A model generated the notes under the pieces. The model worked only from the letters and a program-made list of their open reading frames with translations, was not told the DNA's origin and did not search any database. Shown piece by piece: positions 1 through 12,171 of a DNA stretch of 64,000 bases; the first letter of the stretch is position 1; every line of letters starts with the position of its first letter. The stretch comes from Bipolaris cookei (taxonomy: Eukaryota > Ascomycota > Dothideomycetes > Pleosporales > Pleosporaceae): NCBI GenBank assembly GCA_002286855.1, contig NRSV01000001.1, forward strand, positions 496,001-560,000, in the 5' to 3' direction. The translations under genes and the position numbers were made by a program.

Positions 1-131
1 GAACGGTGAAAGTAGCAGTGGTAGTGGTTTTATTGAAAAAGGTTCGACCGGGTCTTCTTCGCTGGTGTAGTTCCATCAGTGGCTTCTTGTAGAACCTATT
101 TTATTAGTATTTAAGTTTCACTTTGGGCAGT

Positions 132-1487
132 ATGCCGATTATTAGTATACCTGATTCGTTGGCTCTGGTCTCCAAGTCGTATGTTGGACAGGTACGCTGC
201 AGTGTTGCCCCAATGCCTTTTGCCATACTTACATGCATTTAGCTCGTTCGGTCCCTTTACACTCCAAAGTGCACAGAAGTTTCAAAGCAAGATCCTTCTG
301 CTGCGAAGAATGGTCCAGTGAAACATGGAGATCATCATGCACAGATCATAGCCCAGCTGCGAGGTCAAGAGATCCATGTCCCAGATGTTCATTATATATA
401 CGCTGAGTGGGAAGCCAACTTACATCCTGACGTGGAGTCGTCGAGGCAACAGCTCGAAAGTTACTTTGAAACGTTCATCAGTACAGAAAATGGGAGAAAG
501 AAGCAGCGAAAAGTCGATAATGCGCTTTGTGCTGGGCAATTTTGGCCTCGTGTTTCTACCGACAAATTTCTTCTCCTTGTAGAATTAGTGGCCTGGGTAA
601 AGTACTAATCCTTCTGTTCGTTATAGCTCATACTGATTGAAAACTAAGTTCTTCTTTTGGGATGATGATATTGACTGTGGGACGCTTACCGATGATAGTG
701 ACAAGACAGAGGCATATTGCGACGACACACTCAAGTTCATCAGGCACTGTCTGCAGCCGGAGCTTGAAGGCGACATTCCAGCGCCGGGTCGATTGCACAA
801 CTGCGGGCCTTGGGTCAACATGGGTCGAGCTATGCAGGAAGGTCAATCCAAAGGTAGGGTGTTTGATGAACCGTGGACGAGGTTTGGCTAACGCTCGCGA
901 CAGAGGCACGTGACAGGTTTGCAGCAGCGATATATGACTTTGTCATGGGTGTTTGTGTTTCACAAGCTACATGGACCCGAGGAATATCCACACTCGAAGA
1001 TTATACTGTACGCCGGTTGAGGACGGTCGGAACGAACCCTTGTGTCGCAGTGATGCAATGAGCGTATAGTCTGACTCTCCCTCAATCAGTCTGGGACCAC
1101 GAAGCCATGGTTTCCATAACGCGCGAGGTCGCCATGAGCGATTTCCTCTGGAATGACATTGTAAGCCTCAGAAAAGAGATTGAAGACGGTGATATCGATT
1201 CGGCAGTTCCAGTCATGGTGTGGAACGAGGGGTGTAGTGCACAGGGTGCTGTCGACCGATGCGTGAAGATGGTAGAAGAGAGCTGGGAGAGATTGTTGGA
1301 GGCAGAAAAGAGGTTGGTGGCTGCGCATGCTGGTAATTCAAAGGATATGAGAGACGAGATCGAGACGTTGGTCGGAGCTTGCAAGGATGTGGTTGTGGGA
1401 CACATGGTGTATTCTTTAAAGATATCCCGCAACATGTCAGCAGCGAGCATGAGCGACAAAGACTGCAGTTTCCGTATTGTGTTATAA
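132..1487 (+). pseudogene. Type I terpene synthase (sesquiterpene-cyclase-like), interrupted by an in-frame TGA
   Basis: Terpene cyclases of this class ionise a prenyl diphosphate in a Mg-dependent reaction. Four exons are inferred: 132-191, 243-596, 649-853 and 904-1487, with introns of 51, 52 and 50 bp. Joined, they give 401 codons in one frame. Exon 3 begins the aspartate-rich motif FFFWDDDID. Exon 4 carries a pyrophosphate-sensor-like stretch (YTVRRLRTVG) and the NSE/DTE metal motif NDIVSLRKE. The frame holds one TGA at 1059-1061, between TVGTNPCVAVMQ and AYSLTLPQ, where family members read straight through. A 48-nt intron (1042-1089, weak GTGTCG donor, good CTGAC..CAG acceptor) could remove it but would delete 16 residues of a normally conserved region, so I favour a nonsense mutation. 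The first exon is the least certain: no ATG lies in frame in the second exon, and the stretch from 243 is open. Product cannot be predicted. Confidence 0.72.
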
Positions 1488-1898
1488 GAAATCTGTGTAT
1501 GGTAATAATACGAGGTTTTTAGATACTGTTTTTCCAGGAGATGTCATAGTAGTGTACATACAGCGTGCAAGATACGCGGAGTTAAGGAATGGCTATAGTA
1601 CTGCACAAAGTCATCGATTCTAGGCGTTAGCGCTCATGTTCTTGTGAATTGAGATTATTTTTCAACCAGATGAAGACTGGTAAGTATTTGCGGCTAATAT
1701 ATCAACTGAAATGTTCAATTGCAGGATAGTAGTTTGTCAGCATAGCAGAGACATATTCTGGTCACACCTATCTTTCAAAAAATTTATCTCGATCAAGGGT
1801 TAGGTATAGAAGAGTTCCAAAAATAGATCCACGTGATACAAAATAATAGTTCTTCTTTAATAATCGTGTCAAATGATAGAATCTCAAAAATGTACGTT
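1488..1898. other. AT-rich intergenic gap
   Basis: No open frame with recognisable content. It separates the terpene synthase remnant from the 3' end of the NACHT-ankyrin remnant, so the two are convergent. Confidence 0.6.
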
Positions 1899-4800
1899 TT
1901 ACTGGGAAGATGCACTATATGACTGTAACAAGTTGGTAATAATCGTCAGCCTATGTAACTTCGCATGATCCACTGCTGTCCCAAACTGGTCCTCCACATG
2001 GACATCAACCTTCCCGGTGCTAAGCAGTAGTTTGAATATCTCCTTGTGCTCGTATCTTACCGCCTCTATTAAAGCTGTACGTCTCCCCTGATCTTATGCA
2101 TCAACATCAAATTTGCCGATACCAATCAAAACTTCTGCTACCCCTGTGTTCTCCTGTTTCGCTGCGAATATAAGAGCTGTACATCCCCTATAATCTTTTA
2201 CATTAACATCAGCTTTACCGATGCTAAGCAGAAATCTCACTACGTCTATGTTCTCCTTTTGTACTGCGAACATGAGAGCGGTACGTCCACTATGATCTCT
2301 CACATCAACAGTAACTTTGCCAATGTCAACCAGAACTTCCACTACCTCTATGTTTCCCAGTTTCGCTACGAACATGAGAGCGGCACTTCCGCTTTGATCT
2401 CTCAAATCAACATTAGCTTTACCCACGTCGAGAAACATTCAAACTAAATCCCTGTAGCCCCATAATGCCGCTTGCATCAGTGCTGTAGATTCTTCGTTAT
2501 CCCTCGCGTCAGCATCAGCTTTACCAATGGTAAGTAGCAAACTAACCATGCCCGAGAGTCCTTTCAATGCCACCGGGTTTAGCTTTTTGAATGTTCTTGG
2601 GTCGCTCGCATCAACTGCGGCCCTGTCAACACTGCGCAACGTTTTAATCAGGCCGTTGCATCCCTCTGAGACCGCCCACATTAGCTCCATTTTTGCTAGC
2701 ACTTATAATAAACGCCGATTGGTCATCTTTCGGGATGTTGAGCGCGGATTTCCGACTATGAATCAACTTTGAAGAAAGCCTGAACATGGCAGCGTCCTGT
2801 CCTGACATATGACTTAAATGCTTTAGCCAATATCTGTTTGCATATTTGTAAGAGCCAAACGAGTTAATGTTCTCGGAGTGAAACGAACTACACCCTTCTG
2901 CAATCATTTTGCTCATATCGAATGCAGGTTGCCGCCTCGATTTGAGAAATTTTATAGCTAGGTCGCGTGTACTGCTGGAAGAGTTCATGATGGATTGTAA
3001 AATTGTGGATAGCGCGGATTGTGTCATAACTGGGAGGACCTTCGTTTTCGATAGCTCAGTTCCGAAGATGCCATAGTTGAGATACGTGGCAACAATATTT
3101 GACATGGTTCTTTTCGCATCTCTGAGCGTAAATTTTGCGTGTGTCATGCCATCGATTCCATTGAGAATGTACTGCTTGACGCTGTGATGAGCAACTCGGA
3201 CTATAAAATCTTCCACATCGACAGCGAGAAGACATCCACAGCAAGCCAGCGCCAAGTAAACATCATGTAAGAGTCTAGAAGGATCCCAGGTATCATCTCC
3301 AGGAATGACGCTTAAAGCCTCGCGCAGTTCAATCGTCGTTAATGGTCGACGAACTGCAAGAACAAGTTGCAGGACTTTTGCTTGAAGCGATGAATCTGAA
3401 CGTCCAGAATCGTATAAGATCCTCGAGAATGTTTCTAAAAGATCTTTGGTTAAGTTTGCTAGTGCTTCCCGCATGGCATAATCGGTCTTCAATCCGCATA
3501 GAGTCTGTATCTGAAGAGCCACCCAAAGAAACATTCCTTGAGTCTTTCAAGAGAGCGTCCTGGATTTTCAGTATCAAAGTTGGATCACCGATCATCATTG
3601 TTCCTTGGCTAAGACGGCGCTCTAGTCCCGTTTCAATGAAAGCTTCAATATCAGGATTATCATCTGGTAGCCAGACGACGCGTATGGCACCGAGTTTTCT
3701 GGTCATTGATTGTAGATTATGGTTTGCCCCTTCTCGGATAGAAACACATATCAAGACTTTAAGTGTGTCTTGAATCTTCTGGATTGCTTGTATCAGTATC
3801 TCCTTTTGCGCCAAGTTGCGTTCGTTCAGGCTGTCAAATACGAAATACACTTTTTGATGCGAATTAAAACCTTGAAACATAAATTCAAGTAGCTCTTCTA
3901 TATCAGCTTCTCTGTTCTGAGTATCTTCGCAGCGCTTCGCGAATACCTCGAGGTCCGGGATGGAAGACAACAGCTGTCGTACCAGAGAGCCGATAATTGT
4001 CTGTGCTTGCAAGCTTTCAGAATCATCGTATTTGCAGAAGAAATATGCTACAGTAGAATGACCCTTTTCAGTGGAGAGATTGAGATCGTACACGATGTTG
4101 GCCAGCAGCACAGATTTACCTGAGCCTAGCTTGCCTGTGTACATCGATGTTCCAGGAAGCAAGCCAGTTTTCCATTCCTGATACTCTGCGCTTTGCGTAT
4201 AGAACGATGAGTTGCCAAGTTTTCTGATCTGTTTCCATGCTGTTTCTTGGTCGTGTTTGGAGCAGAAATCAAGTACTCGCATTTTGGTTTCCTGTCTCCA
4301 CTAGAGTGCGCCAGATCTGAACATTTCCATAGTAAAGGCCCAAGATCTAGAGCTCTCTTGAGCTTCAATCAAATTCATTTCTTCCTTGATGAAGTTTGCC
4401 CACTTGTCAAGGTCTGTTTGGAGTTTTTTCAGGTGCGTATCGTTCAGTGAAGACGTGAACTGACGGGCGAAGGATTTTTGTTCATATTTGAAGAGGTAAT
4501 GACACAGCTTGACTACCAAGATGAAGTACTCCGCAAGGTGTGATTGGAGCTTCTTGGAGCGAGGACACAGCAGAGCTATTGCCTGGTAACGTGGCGCAGC
4601 GCGACCAATGGTCATGAACAGCGAGGATAGCTTGTCAACGTAAGATGACAAGCTTATAATTGACTACGGTACATCAGCGAATGTTTGCGATGAGAAGTGA
4701 TGATGATACTGACCAGTAAAGACATGCGTACCAGCGACCATACACCACATGCTATCAAGTTTTGCGACCCTCCAACCATAACATCTCCAACAACAACAAA

Positions 4801-5070
4801 CTGCTAGACACCCTGGAGGAAGCTGGTGAAGCGAGGCTAAAAACACCGACTACCGTATTTGGTCGATATGGAGCGGTCCATCTCGGCTATCAGTCTCATG
4901 ACATTGCTTGGGTCAGGGGTATTTGATTGTGACTGCGACCTGAGTGTGCAGAATGTAGCTTTTTGCTCTGTTGAGAGGTCGGCCTCGAACTCAGAGACTG
5001 CTTGAACGAGGCGTGTCTCAGGTTTCAACAATGACGCTTTCCCCAGAGTTCCAGAAATGATTGGTATCAA
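1899..5070 (-). pseudogene. NACHT-ankyrin (fungal NLR/STAND) gene, heavily disrupted
   Basis: Fungal NLR-like proteins couple an N-terminal signalling region to a NACHT NTPase and ankyrin repeats and act in non-self recognition. Reading down the minus strand, the parts are: an N-terminal helical region (from 5070, AVSEFEADLSTEQKATF); a 50-bp intron at 4664-4713; a linker with LDFCSKHDQETAWKQIRK; Walker A TGKLGSGKS and Walker B-like VYFVFDSLNE; a post-NACHT block (MFLWVALQIQTLCG, from 3534); and at least four ankyrin-type repeats (GKADVNVKDYRGCTALIFAA style) down to 1899. Breaks: in-frame TAG at 4837-4839, 4804-4806 and 4301-4303; a frameshift near 3534 between QDALLKDSR and MFLWV; a frameshift near 2700; TGA at 2439-2441 and TAA at 2094-2096, each inside a repeat that continues in the same frame. 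All the stops could arise from CAG, CGA or CAA by C-to-T change. A further upstream exon cannot be excluded. Confidence 0.82.
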
Positions 5071-6167
5071 TAAGTCACATATTCAGAAAGCGCGCTGGTG
5101 TTTGAGATGTGTGTATGGTGGGGAAAGGCTGACTGACTCGTACTTGATCCTGCTTATTAGCCACGGAAGGTACGTCTGGGTAAACATAGGCATCTGAAAG
5201 ATCAGGACATATTATTGTTGAGAATGGATGGATGATAGACGGAAAGATGAAGAAGCGAGAGAGATGGAAAAGCAAGGGGTTTCAGCGAGATGCAATCTGG
5301 GCTATAGGCAAAAAGGCAACATGTGCTGGCATCAGGCTGAGCAAGGATGAGCAAGGCTGAGCATGGCTGCGCTTCTTAGTTACTGCCTCGCTTAAGCCCT
5401 GCGATCGTACTGTCTGCCAGTAACAAACCATCATTTCATGTGCTGCAACAATTTTTCTCGCATGTTGAATGTATGCCTTTTGGTGTGTATTTTGATCACT
5501 GGACTTCAAACGGGAAATGCAGGAGAGGCCGCTGAGTGTAAAAAAACACCTTTCCTGGCGTATCATTGAGGTATTATGCAGATTGTGAAAAACTGTATAA
5601 CGAAATTTACCGATCTCAGCAAGGTGTAGAACTACGGCACTTTTTGATTTCGACAGCTGCAAAATGTTAGATATGGGAAGGTTATAAAGGACACTTTTGC
5701 TAGTAATCTGCGTACAGCCCTGGAATATCATGATAATGGACTTGACCTTATCTTTTCACATCCCAAGCAACAGGTTCACAATGCCGTCTTTGTCCAGGAA
5801 ATAGCCTTACCCTTGCAAAGTTGACTCGATCTCGCCCAGGTCGACTATGTACTTATGCTATGTCAGATAAGATGTGGGTAGGGCTGCGGGTGGAGATATG
5901 GCCGGTCGCGTTTCGGCTGCGGTATCTCTGTTAGAGTTGCAGGGCCCATGCACCCCGTCACCATCAAGCGCGTGGGAAGTTAAGCCAGTCACGACGACTT
6001 TGAACCAAGACTCGATGTCATATTGCTTCGACTGCGCCGTTTCTTTGCCCCTGCATGTTGGATAAGCAGAGGCCAGCAATACTCGAAATATCAACCAAGA
6101 TGCGATAAAGTCCCCTTTATTCCCCCATGCCGCTACCGATTGAACACTCCCGACCTGCGCCGCCACC
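5071..6167. other. Intergenic region between NLR remnant and VPS54
   Basis: Contains the promoters of two divergent genes. A 149-codon minus-strand frame starting at 5731 has no recognisable domain and overlaps a short imperfect repeat of GCTGAGCA/GATGAGCA units near 5333-5370. I do not support it as a gene. Confidence 0.5.
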
Positions 6168-9100
6168 ATGTCCTCTCCCGATGCCTCACGAAAGTCGACC
6201 GAAAGCTTCGAAGTCCTATCGCCCAATCCTCCTCAGGGCTCTTTTGCGCCCCCCTCACAACATGACTGGACAGGTAGGCCCAATTCGACAGGCGGGCGGT
6301 ACAAACCGCGACGTGGCTCAACCGCATCTTCAATTCATTCCATCGGCGGTTCACTCGACAGCAACTTCAAGACCACCATGGGCGCCGTGAGAGAGCAGAG
6401 CAACAATGGTGAAGACATACCCTGACACGTGTCCGTGTATGCGCGGATAGCTAACCCCCGCTCAGCTATCTCGACGCTTCTGACCCCTCCCATTATGCGG
6501 ACCGGCATGGTCCCCCATACAACCGCTACAGCTACCTCCAGCCACCGACCGCCCTCTACCAAGGACATACCTCCTGTGACTCTCGCTCAAATTCCCCACA
6601 TCGATCCCTCCGCCTTCAATCCCTATCTCACCCAAGTCGGTAATCTCTATGATGCCTTTCAGCGTGCAAAGGCAGAGGTTGGCGAGTCTCCACAACAACC
6701 GAGGAGGTTGTCAACTAAAGACGATGGTCCTGAAAGTCTGGCACCCTCGCCAGCCGGCACACCAAACCTAGCAGCAGCGCCCTTTGACCCAGATATCACC
6801 CCGAAACCGAAACGTCGAACGAGCGCATCAAAACGTCCCTTACCGGCAATTACACCACTTTCTACGATACCCAACATTTACTTTGACGAAAACTTCCATA
6901 TTGAGAACCCACGAACCTTTGATGTTGTTAGCGAGCGATCCGAGGTGGTGAGGCCGGTGCGGAGCATAAGTAGCGATGACCACGGCGCGCTGGACGTACC
7001 ACAACCGATAGGCAGGAAGGCCCTAGCGACGAATGCGATACTACAGGAGAAGTTATCATGGTATATGGACACGGTCGAGGTGCATCTGATATCCGCCATT
7101 TCAACGGCATCAACATCTTTTTTTGCCGCCCTCGGATCACTCCGCGAACTGCAGACCGAAGCTGCAGACTCTGTCGCCAAAATAAAAGCCCTGAGAGAAG
7201 ATCTGAAGAGATTGGATGAGCAGATGGCAATAGGGGGTTTGAAGGTTGTCGAAATGAAGAGGCGGAGAGAGAACCTGAGGAGGCTGGCCGATTCAGTCGA
7301 CCAGCTCCAAGCTGTAATCATGGGGCTTTCGTATTGCGACGAGGCCGTCGTTGAAGGTGACCTGGAGACTGCCATGACTCGGATCGAAATGATAGAACGA
7401 CTCGTTACTGGTGCATTGGATACCACCGACACACAGGAGATCTCGTGGATGAAAACGCGGCTGCCCCCAAAACTAATTGATTTACGACCTTTAAGAGCCC
7501 TGGATGACGTATTTGAAAGCATGACTGAGATCAAGTTCCGGATTGGAAGAGGGTTCGAGGCGCGTTTTGTGGACAGCTTACTTACGGACCTACGTGAGCA
7601 TATCAAGCGTGTCCCGAACCAGGAGACATTAGAGAGATGGGTTGCTGCCTCTCAGAAAGGACGGGGCAGCAACCAGAAGCTTAAGACAACTCTTCCTGCT
7701 TACATGTCGACCGAAAACAAGCTCCGAGCGGATCTCCGAGCCAGCTTATACGGCCTTAGTGGAGCACAGTTCACGAATCAGGCTAGTACAACATTCAGGG
7801 AAGCGGTCCTAAAGGAGATGAAAATTATCATTAGGAAACATCTGCCAAGCTCTTCAGATGATGATACCGGATCAATGGCCTCTGTATCAACAAGAGGTGG
7901 GCGTGGACAAAGTCAGGCGGACAAGAACTCAATTCTTGCACGAAACCTGCGGGCAATGGACCCTGGTGATGCAGAAGATTTCTTTGCCAACATTTTCACC
8001 GATATTGGCGAAGCACTGCGTCGACTCAGCACTTTGGTCAAGGTGTTGCTCGATGTAACCAGTGGTGTCACCACACCCCCTGTCTCTGCAGGCGGTCTAC
8101 TATCCCCCAGGAATTCCTACCTCAACAATATCGATGATTATCTCGGCAACGGCGTACCACAGCCCTCTTCTACCGACTTGCAAATGGAGATTATGCAAGC
8201 TCTGGATATGTCAAGCCTTCTTGGCCAAGCAGTCGATGCTGCTCAAACGCAGATCACTAAGCTGCTGAGAGTTCGCTCGGAGGCGACTGCAAACCTCCCA
8301 CTCAACAGATTTCTTCGGTATTTTACCATGTGTAGGCTGTTTGCCGACGAGTGTGAGGCAGTTTCTGGAAGATCTGGTGCTGCATTGAAGGGCGTGGTGA
8401 ACACACACATCACCGACTTTGTGTCCAAGTTTGGAGACTTTGAAAAGCAGGAGCTTGCGAAAGCCATGGACTCGGATCGTTGGGAACCAAAGGACTTTGA
8501 CGCTGAAGACACGGAGGTTCTTGCGCGGTTATTAAAGGGTATGGAGAGCGATCCCCCAAGCTGGGCAGAGACTGGCAATATCCTGCAGGAAATTCAAGAA
8601 CCGACCACAAATGGCACGTCTGGCAAAACCAATGGCAGCTCTGAAGACAAACCCAAGGAGAAGAACAAGACTACTGTGCCTGCCATTGTGGATGAGGAAA
8701 AGTACACCATATCATCGTCTTCTTCTGTCGTTATAAGGGGAATTGAGCGCTTCGAGATCCTCGTCTCCGTCATGCCAAGCATGACCTCTGAAGTCGCTGC
8801 CTCGCTCTGCGAGTACATCAAGCTCTTCAACTCACGTCTATGCCAACTTATCCTTGGCGCCGGAGCCATGCATTCCGCTGGTCTCAAGAACATTAACACC
8901 AAGCACCTTGCTATCGCTTCCCAAACCCTGTCTTTTATAATCGCCATCCTTCCCTACATCCGTGAGTGTTTCCGCCGCCGCATCGCCTCTGCCAGCAACA
9001 AGTCATCACTTGGCGAATTCGACAACGTCAAGCGCTTGCTGCACGACCAGCAGAACCAAATCCACGAGAAGCTGACAGATATTCTCTCCGGCCGCGCAAC

Positions 9101-9620
9101 GGTGCACATGCGCAGTCTCAAAAAGGTTGATTGGGACAGCGAGGCTGAAGCCAACAAAGACGTCAGTCCCAGCATGGAGAGTTTGACCAAAGACACAGTT
9201 ACTATGCACAAGGTCATCAACAAGTACCTGAGCGAGATCCAGGTCCGCATGATCATGGGCCCGGTGTTTGAGAGCTACAGGGAGCAGGTCGGCAAAGTCA
9301 TCAAGGAAGCGCCTGTCAAGACGGCAGCAGGGAAAGCACGGTAAGTAATCAAAACCTGAGTCCTTGAACGCGGATGTACCTGTTTACTAACAAAGTTTTG
9401 CAGTTTACTACGTGAAGCAAAACTCTTTGATACAAAGCTTGGCCCAATTGATAGCGTGGGCAATGTCGGCTCCCATCTCATTGGCCTGGTAGTTAGTAAG
9501 ACGGTTGCGGAGCCAAAGGCTGAGCTGAAACCTGAATCCAAAGTAGAGACAGAACAAGAGGGGAAGGAAGACACAGTGGAACCGAGTACTGAGAAGAAGG
9601 CTAATGGAGATACGACATGA
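6168..9620 (+). CDS. VPS54: Vps54, GARP tethering complex subunit
   Basis: Vps54 is a subunit of the GARP complex, which tethers endosome-derived vesicles at the trans-Golgi network. Three exons, 6168-6408, 6466-9340 and 9404-9620, give 1110 residues. Intron 1 (57 bp, branch GCTAAC) joins VREQSNN to AISTLLTPP in phase 1; intron 2 (63 bp, GTAAGT..CAG) joins GKAR to LLREAK. The start is the ATG at 6168 because fungal homologues open with a Ser-rich MSSPDASRKS-type leader. Hallmarks are the motif PNIYFDENFHIENPRTFDVV near residue 140, the helical block starting LQEKLSWYMDTVEVHL, and the C-terminal Vps54-like domain ending GPVFESYREQVGKVI. The acidic, Lys/Glu-rich tail is low complexity. No breaks are seen and the length is normal for the family. 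Confidence 0.93.
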
Positions 9621-9841
9621 AGTAAATACCCCGATATCATCTTTGAAACTTGAAATTTCGAATAGATGATTTTATTGTCATGTCTTGTTTTTCTAATTGG
9701 GGTTCGGTGTATCTTGCCTCACGCTGTGATGTTCCATGTATGAACTGAGGGACCAGTCATACTATTGTGCACATCTGGAAGTGTCCCAGGGATCGAAATG
9801 GGCATCTGCTCGCCACCCACACCCACCAACCCCTTTCCCTC

Positions 9842-11569
9842 TCACTCATCCTTCGGCGTCCACACCGCCTTGCGCCTTCTCGTCTCAATCTGCACCGGAA
9901 GCGGGACATGATACCTAATAACCCATAGAATCTTCGGCCCTTCAGCCAGAGGCTTAAAGTCATAATGCAGCAGCAAATAGGAGAGTATAATTTTGAGTTC
10001 GTGCGCTACGAGAAAGCGACCAGGACTATACTCTTGCATCAGCATGTCTTCCACCGTCTGTAAGATCTTCAAAAAAAAGCAAAAGCTCTGGTGTGTAGGG
10101 GGAAGGATAACGTACCAAGCATGTCTCCCATGCCCAAACTGCAAATGCTCAAAACTCGTCGAAACCAACGCTTTCTGCTTAATCTTCAACATATCAACTT
10201 TCTTCTTCTCCTCCTCACCCAACCCCTCATACTCTTCCAACGGCCGCGAATACCGAAACGCATCGTACTCGCCTGGATTATCGTAAAACGCTTCGTCGGC
10301 TGCAATCGGCATCCACGGAATCGAAAGTAGCGTGCCGTGCGGCAAAAAAGTGCCGTCGGGCGCCGTGACGCCCTGGCGAGCTATGATTTTGCGCTGCGAA
10401 AAGGTAAGCCCCATGGGTGAGATGCGTTGGGATTCACGGATTGCGGAGTCGAGGCGGTGCATGCGGGATAGGGCTTGGCGGGTGTAGTGTCCGCCCTCTT
10501 CGCGGATGACGCGGTGGGATTCTTCGCGGAGGAGGCGGATGGTGTCCGGGCCGGCGTGAAGGATGTTGATTAGGGCGTCGTAGATGTTTAGTTCTGTGGT
10601 GTGGATGCTAGCGAAGAGGATGGCCATTGCGCGGAGGGCGATGCGCTCTGGTTGCATTTCTTCTGGGCGGTTTTCGGATTGCGCGGTGCGGTAGCTCCAT
10701 GTGAAGAAGTCCTGAGGCTCGATCCAGGTAGTGTATTCTGGCTGACCAATGTCCTTTTTTTGGATGTCGGCGATGCGTTGGTTGATTATGGGTAGGGTGA
10801 AGCGAGATGCTTGCCAGAAGTGGTATCTGTTTGATAGACTTAGGAGTGCACTGGCAAGTGGCTGGACAGCTTTGGGCGTGGTGAATATCATGGCTTGCAT
10901 GCGTATGCAGGCCATGGTGAAGGCCAAAACGGCTTTGTTAAACTTGGGATTGTGACATAGAGGGGCTCCGACAATTGGGAAGTTGGATAGAATAGGGATT
11001 ATTTTGGAGAACGAGTCCATGACGTCCAGCTTGATCCAATTCTCCGTGTCAGTACCGTAGACATCGTCAATAACCAGCGGTATCTCATCCTTGAGGCCTG
11101 GAATAATGTTGTTTAGATTCCGGACAAGGTTCTTGTGAATGACATGTTCGTGATATGGGTCTCTGAGAATGATGGGGTCGAGAAACGACCAGTCGCCGTT
11201 CAAAAGATCGTAATGAGACTCACTCGTACTAGCAACCTCATCAGGCAGGTTAAACATCCATGCCATTTGGCTTTTCGGTATGACAATCTCAGGCGCCATG
11301 CCCAGTGTGGGAGGTAACACAAAAGCCTGGTCATTGCGACTGTATTGGTCGTATCCAGCAATCAACCATTCTTTACTCTTCGTGACAGCAAAGAAGTTGC
11401 GAATCCCATTTATCCATCCTTTCCCGTAGCCCACACATGGCACACCGGCAGGTAATTTTGGTGTAGTGAGAAAGTGGTAGACTGTGGCGGTGATCCAGTA
11501 CGTGACGATGGCGACGGCAACGTGCGGAAGCGTCAACAGGCCGTGCAGCCCCAATCCCTCCCCTCCCAT
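9842..11569 (-). CDS. Cytochrome P450 monooxygenase
   Basis: Heme-thiolate monooxygenase, probably ER-anchored by the hydrophobic segment LPHVAVAIVTYWITATVY near residue 20. Two exons, 11569-10116 and 10025-9842, give 545 residues. The 90-bp intron (10026-10115, GTACGT..TATAG) lies inside the heme loop, and splicing restores FGHGRHACPGRF with the axial Cys. The K-helix ExxR is ESQR; the I-helix reads FASIHTTELN, in place of the usual AGxDTT, a variant common in the fungal ent-kaurene-oxidase-like and related P450s. The start is the ATG at 11569; the open frame extends further upstream but that part looks like leader sequence. Its 3' end converges on VPS54. The nearest upstream gene is the NRPS-like reductase, beyond a transposon remnant, so a shared secondary-metabolite role is plausible but unproven. 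Substrate unknown. Confidence 0.9.
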   Translation of the reverse strand: MGGEGLGLHGLLTLPHVAVAIVTYWITATVYHFLTTPKLPAGVPCVGYGKGWINGIRNFFAVTKSKEWLIAGYDQYSRNDQAFVLPPTLGMAPEIVIPKSQMAWMFNLPDEVASTSESHYDLLNGDWSFLDPIILRDPYHEHVIHKNLVRNLNNIIPGLKDEIPLVIDDVYGTDTENWIKLDVMDSFSKIIPILSNFPIVGAPLCHNPKFNKAVLAFTMACIRMQAMIFTTPKAVQPLASALLSLSNRYHFWQASRFTLPIINQRIADIQKKDIGQPEYTTWIEPQDFFTWSYRTAQSENRPEEMQPERIALRAMAILFASIHTTELNIYDALINILHAGPDTIRLLREESHRVIREEGGHYTRQALSRMHRLDSAIRESQRISPMGLTFSQRKIIARQGVTAPDGTFLPHGTLLSIPWMPIAADEAFYDNPGEYDAFRYSRPLEEYEGLGEEEKKKVDMLKIKQKALVSTSFEHLQFGHGRHAWYVILPPTHQSFCFFLKILQTVEDMLMQEYSPGRFLVAHELKIILSYLLLHYDFKPLAEGPKILWVIRYHVPLPVQIETRRRKAVWTPKDE

Positions 11570-12171
11570 GTTGAGTGCCTGTGATAATGGCTCAGAGATG
11601 GGACGTCTGCATTCCTGAGTGAGGTGGCATAACCTGCAGCATATATACGTACATAGCGACCTGTCGACGGGGCTGGTAGACCCCAGTGGCGTTGTCGTAT
11701 GACACAATGCAGCACGGCATCTCACTGATAAACTTCCCGAGTCGATCTGTGCACGGTTGCAGATCAACTGCTATCGTCGCAGATCCTCCGCTATAGCTGT
11801 CAAATCATCGATCACGATAACCCTTTTGGTGAGCAAGTTACCATTAGATCGCCCTAGTATTAGCGGCCGCAGCACACCGCCTACTTGATGTCTAGAACGA
11901 GATTCTTAGGAAAGGAGAGGCGTCGGGACACAACGGCTAGATGCCCAAGTTCTGCACCACCAACGCAACATCTGGCCGGGTCGTGCAAATGTAATGCATG
12001 TTATTGTTCCTTGGTTTAGCTGACGTGAGCACTATGGAGCTCGAGGCCTGGTAGGCATTCGCCTGTCCTTGTCTCTGGTAGCATCGGTCAAATCTCCTCC
12101 GAGGATTACATTACCGACGGCCCATAAGACCGGTACCGATGTGTCTAGGATGACTAGTTTGGGAGCTATTA
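11570..12171. other. P450 upstream region
   Basis: Promoter side of the P450. It contains a NotI-type GCGGCCGC near 11864 but no gene that I can support. It ends at the TA dinucleotide (12170-12171) next to the fold-back transposon derivative. Confidence 0.5.

Noticed and set aside
5282..5731. 149-codon minus-strand frame upstream of the NLR remnant
   Set aside because: No domain, no intron, overlaps a short degenerate repeat; looks like chance.
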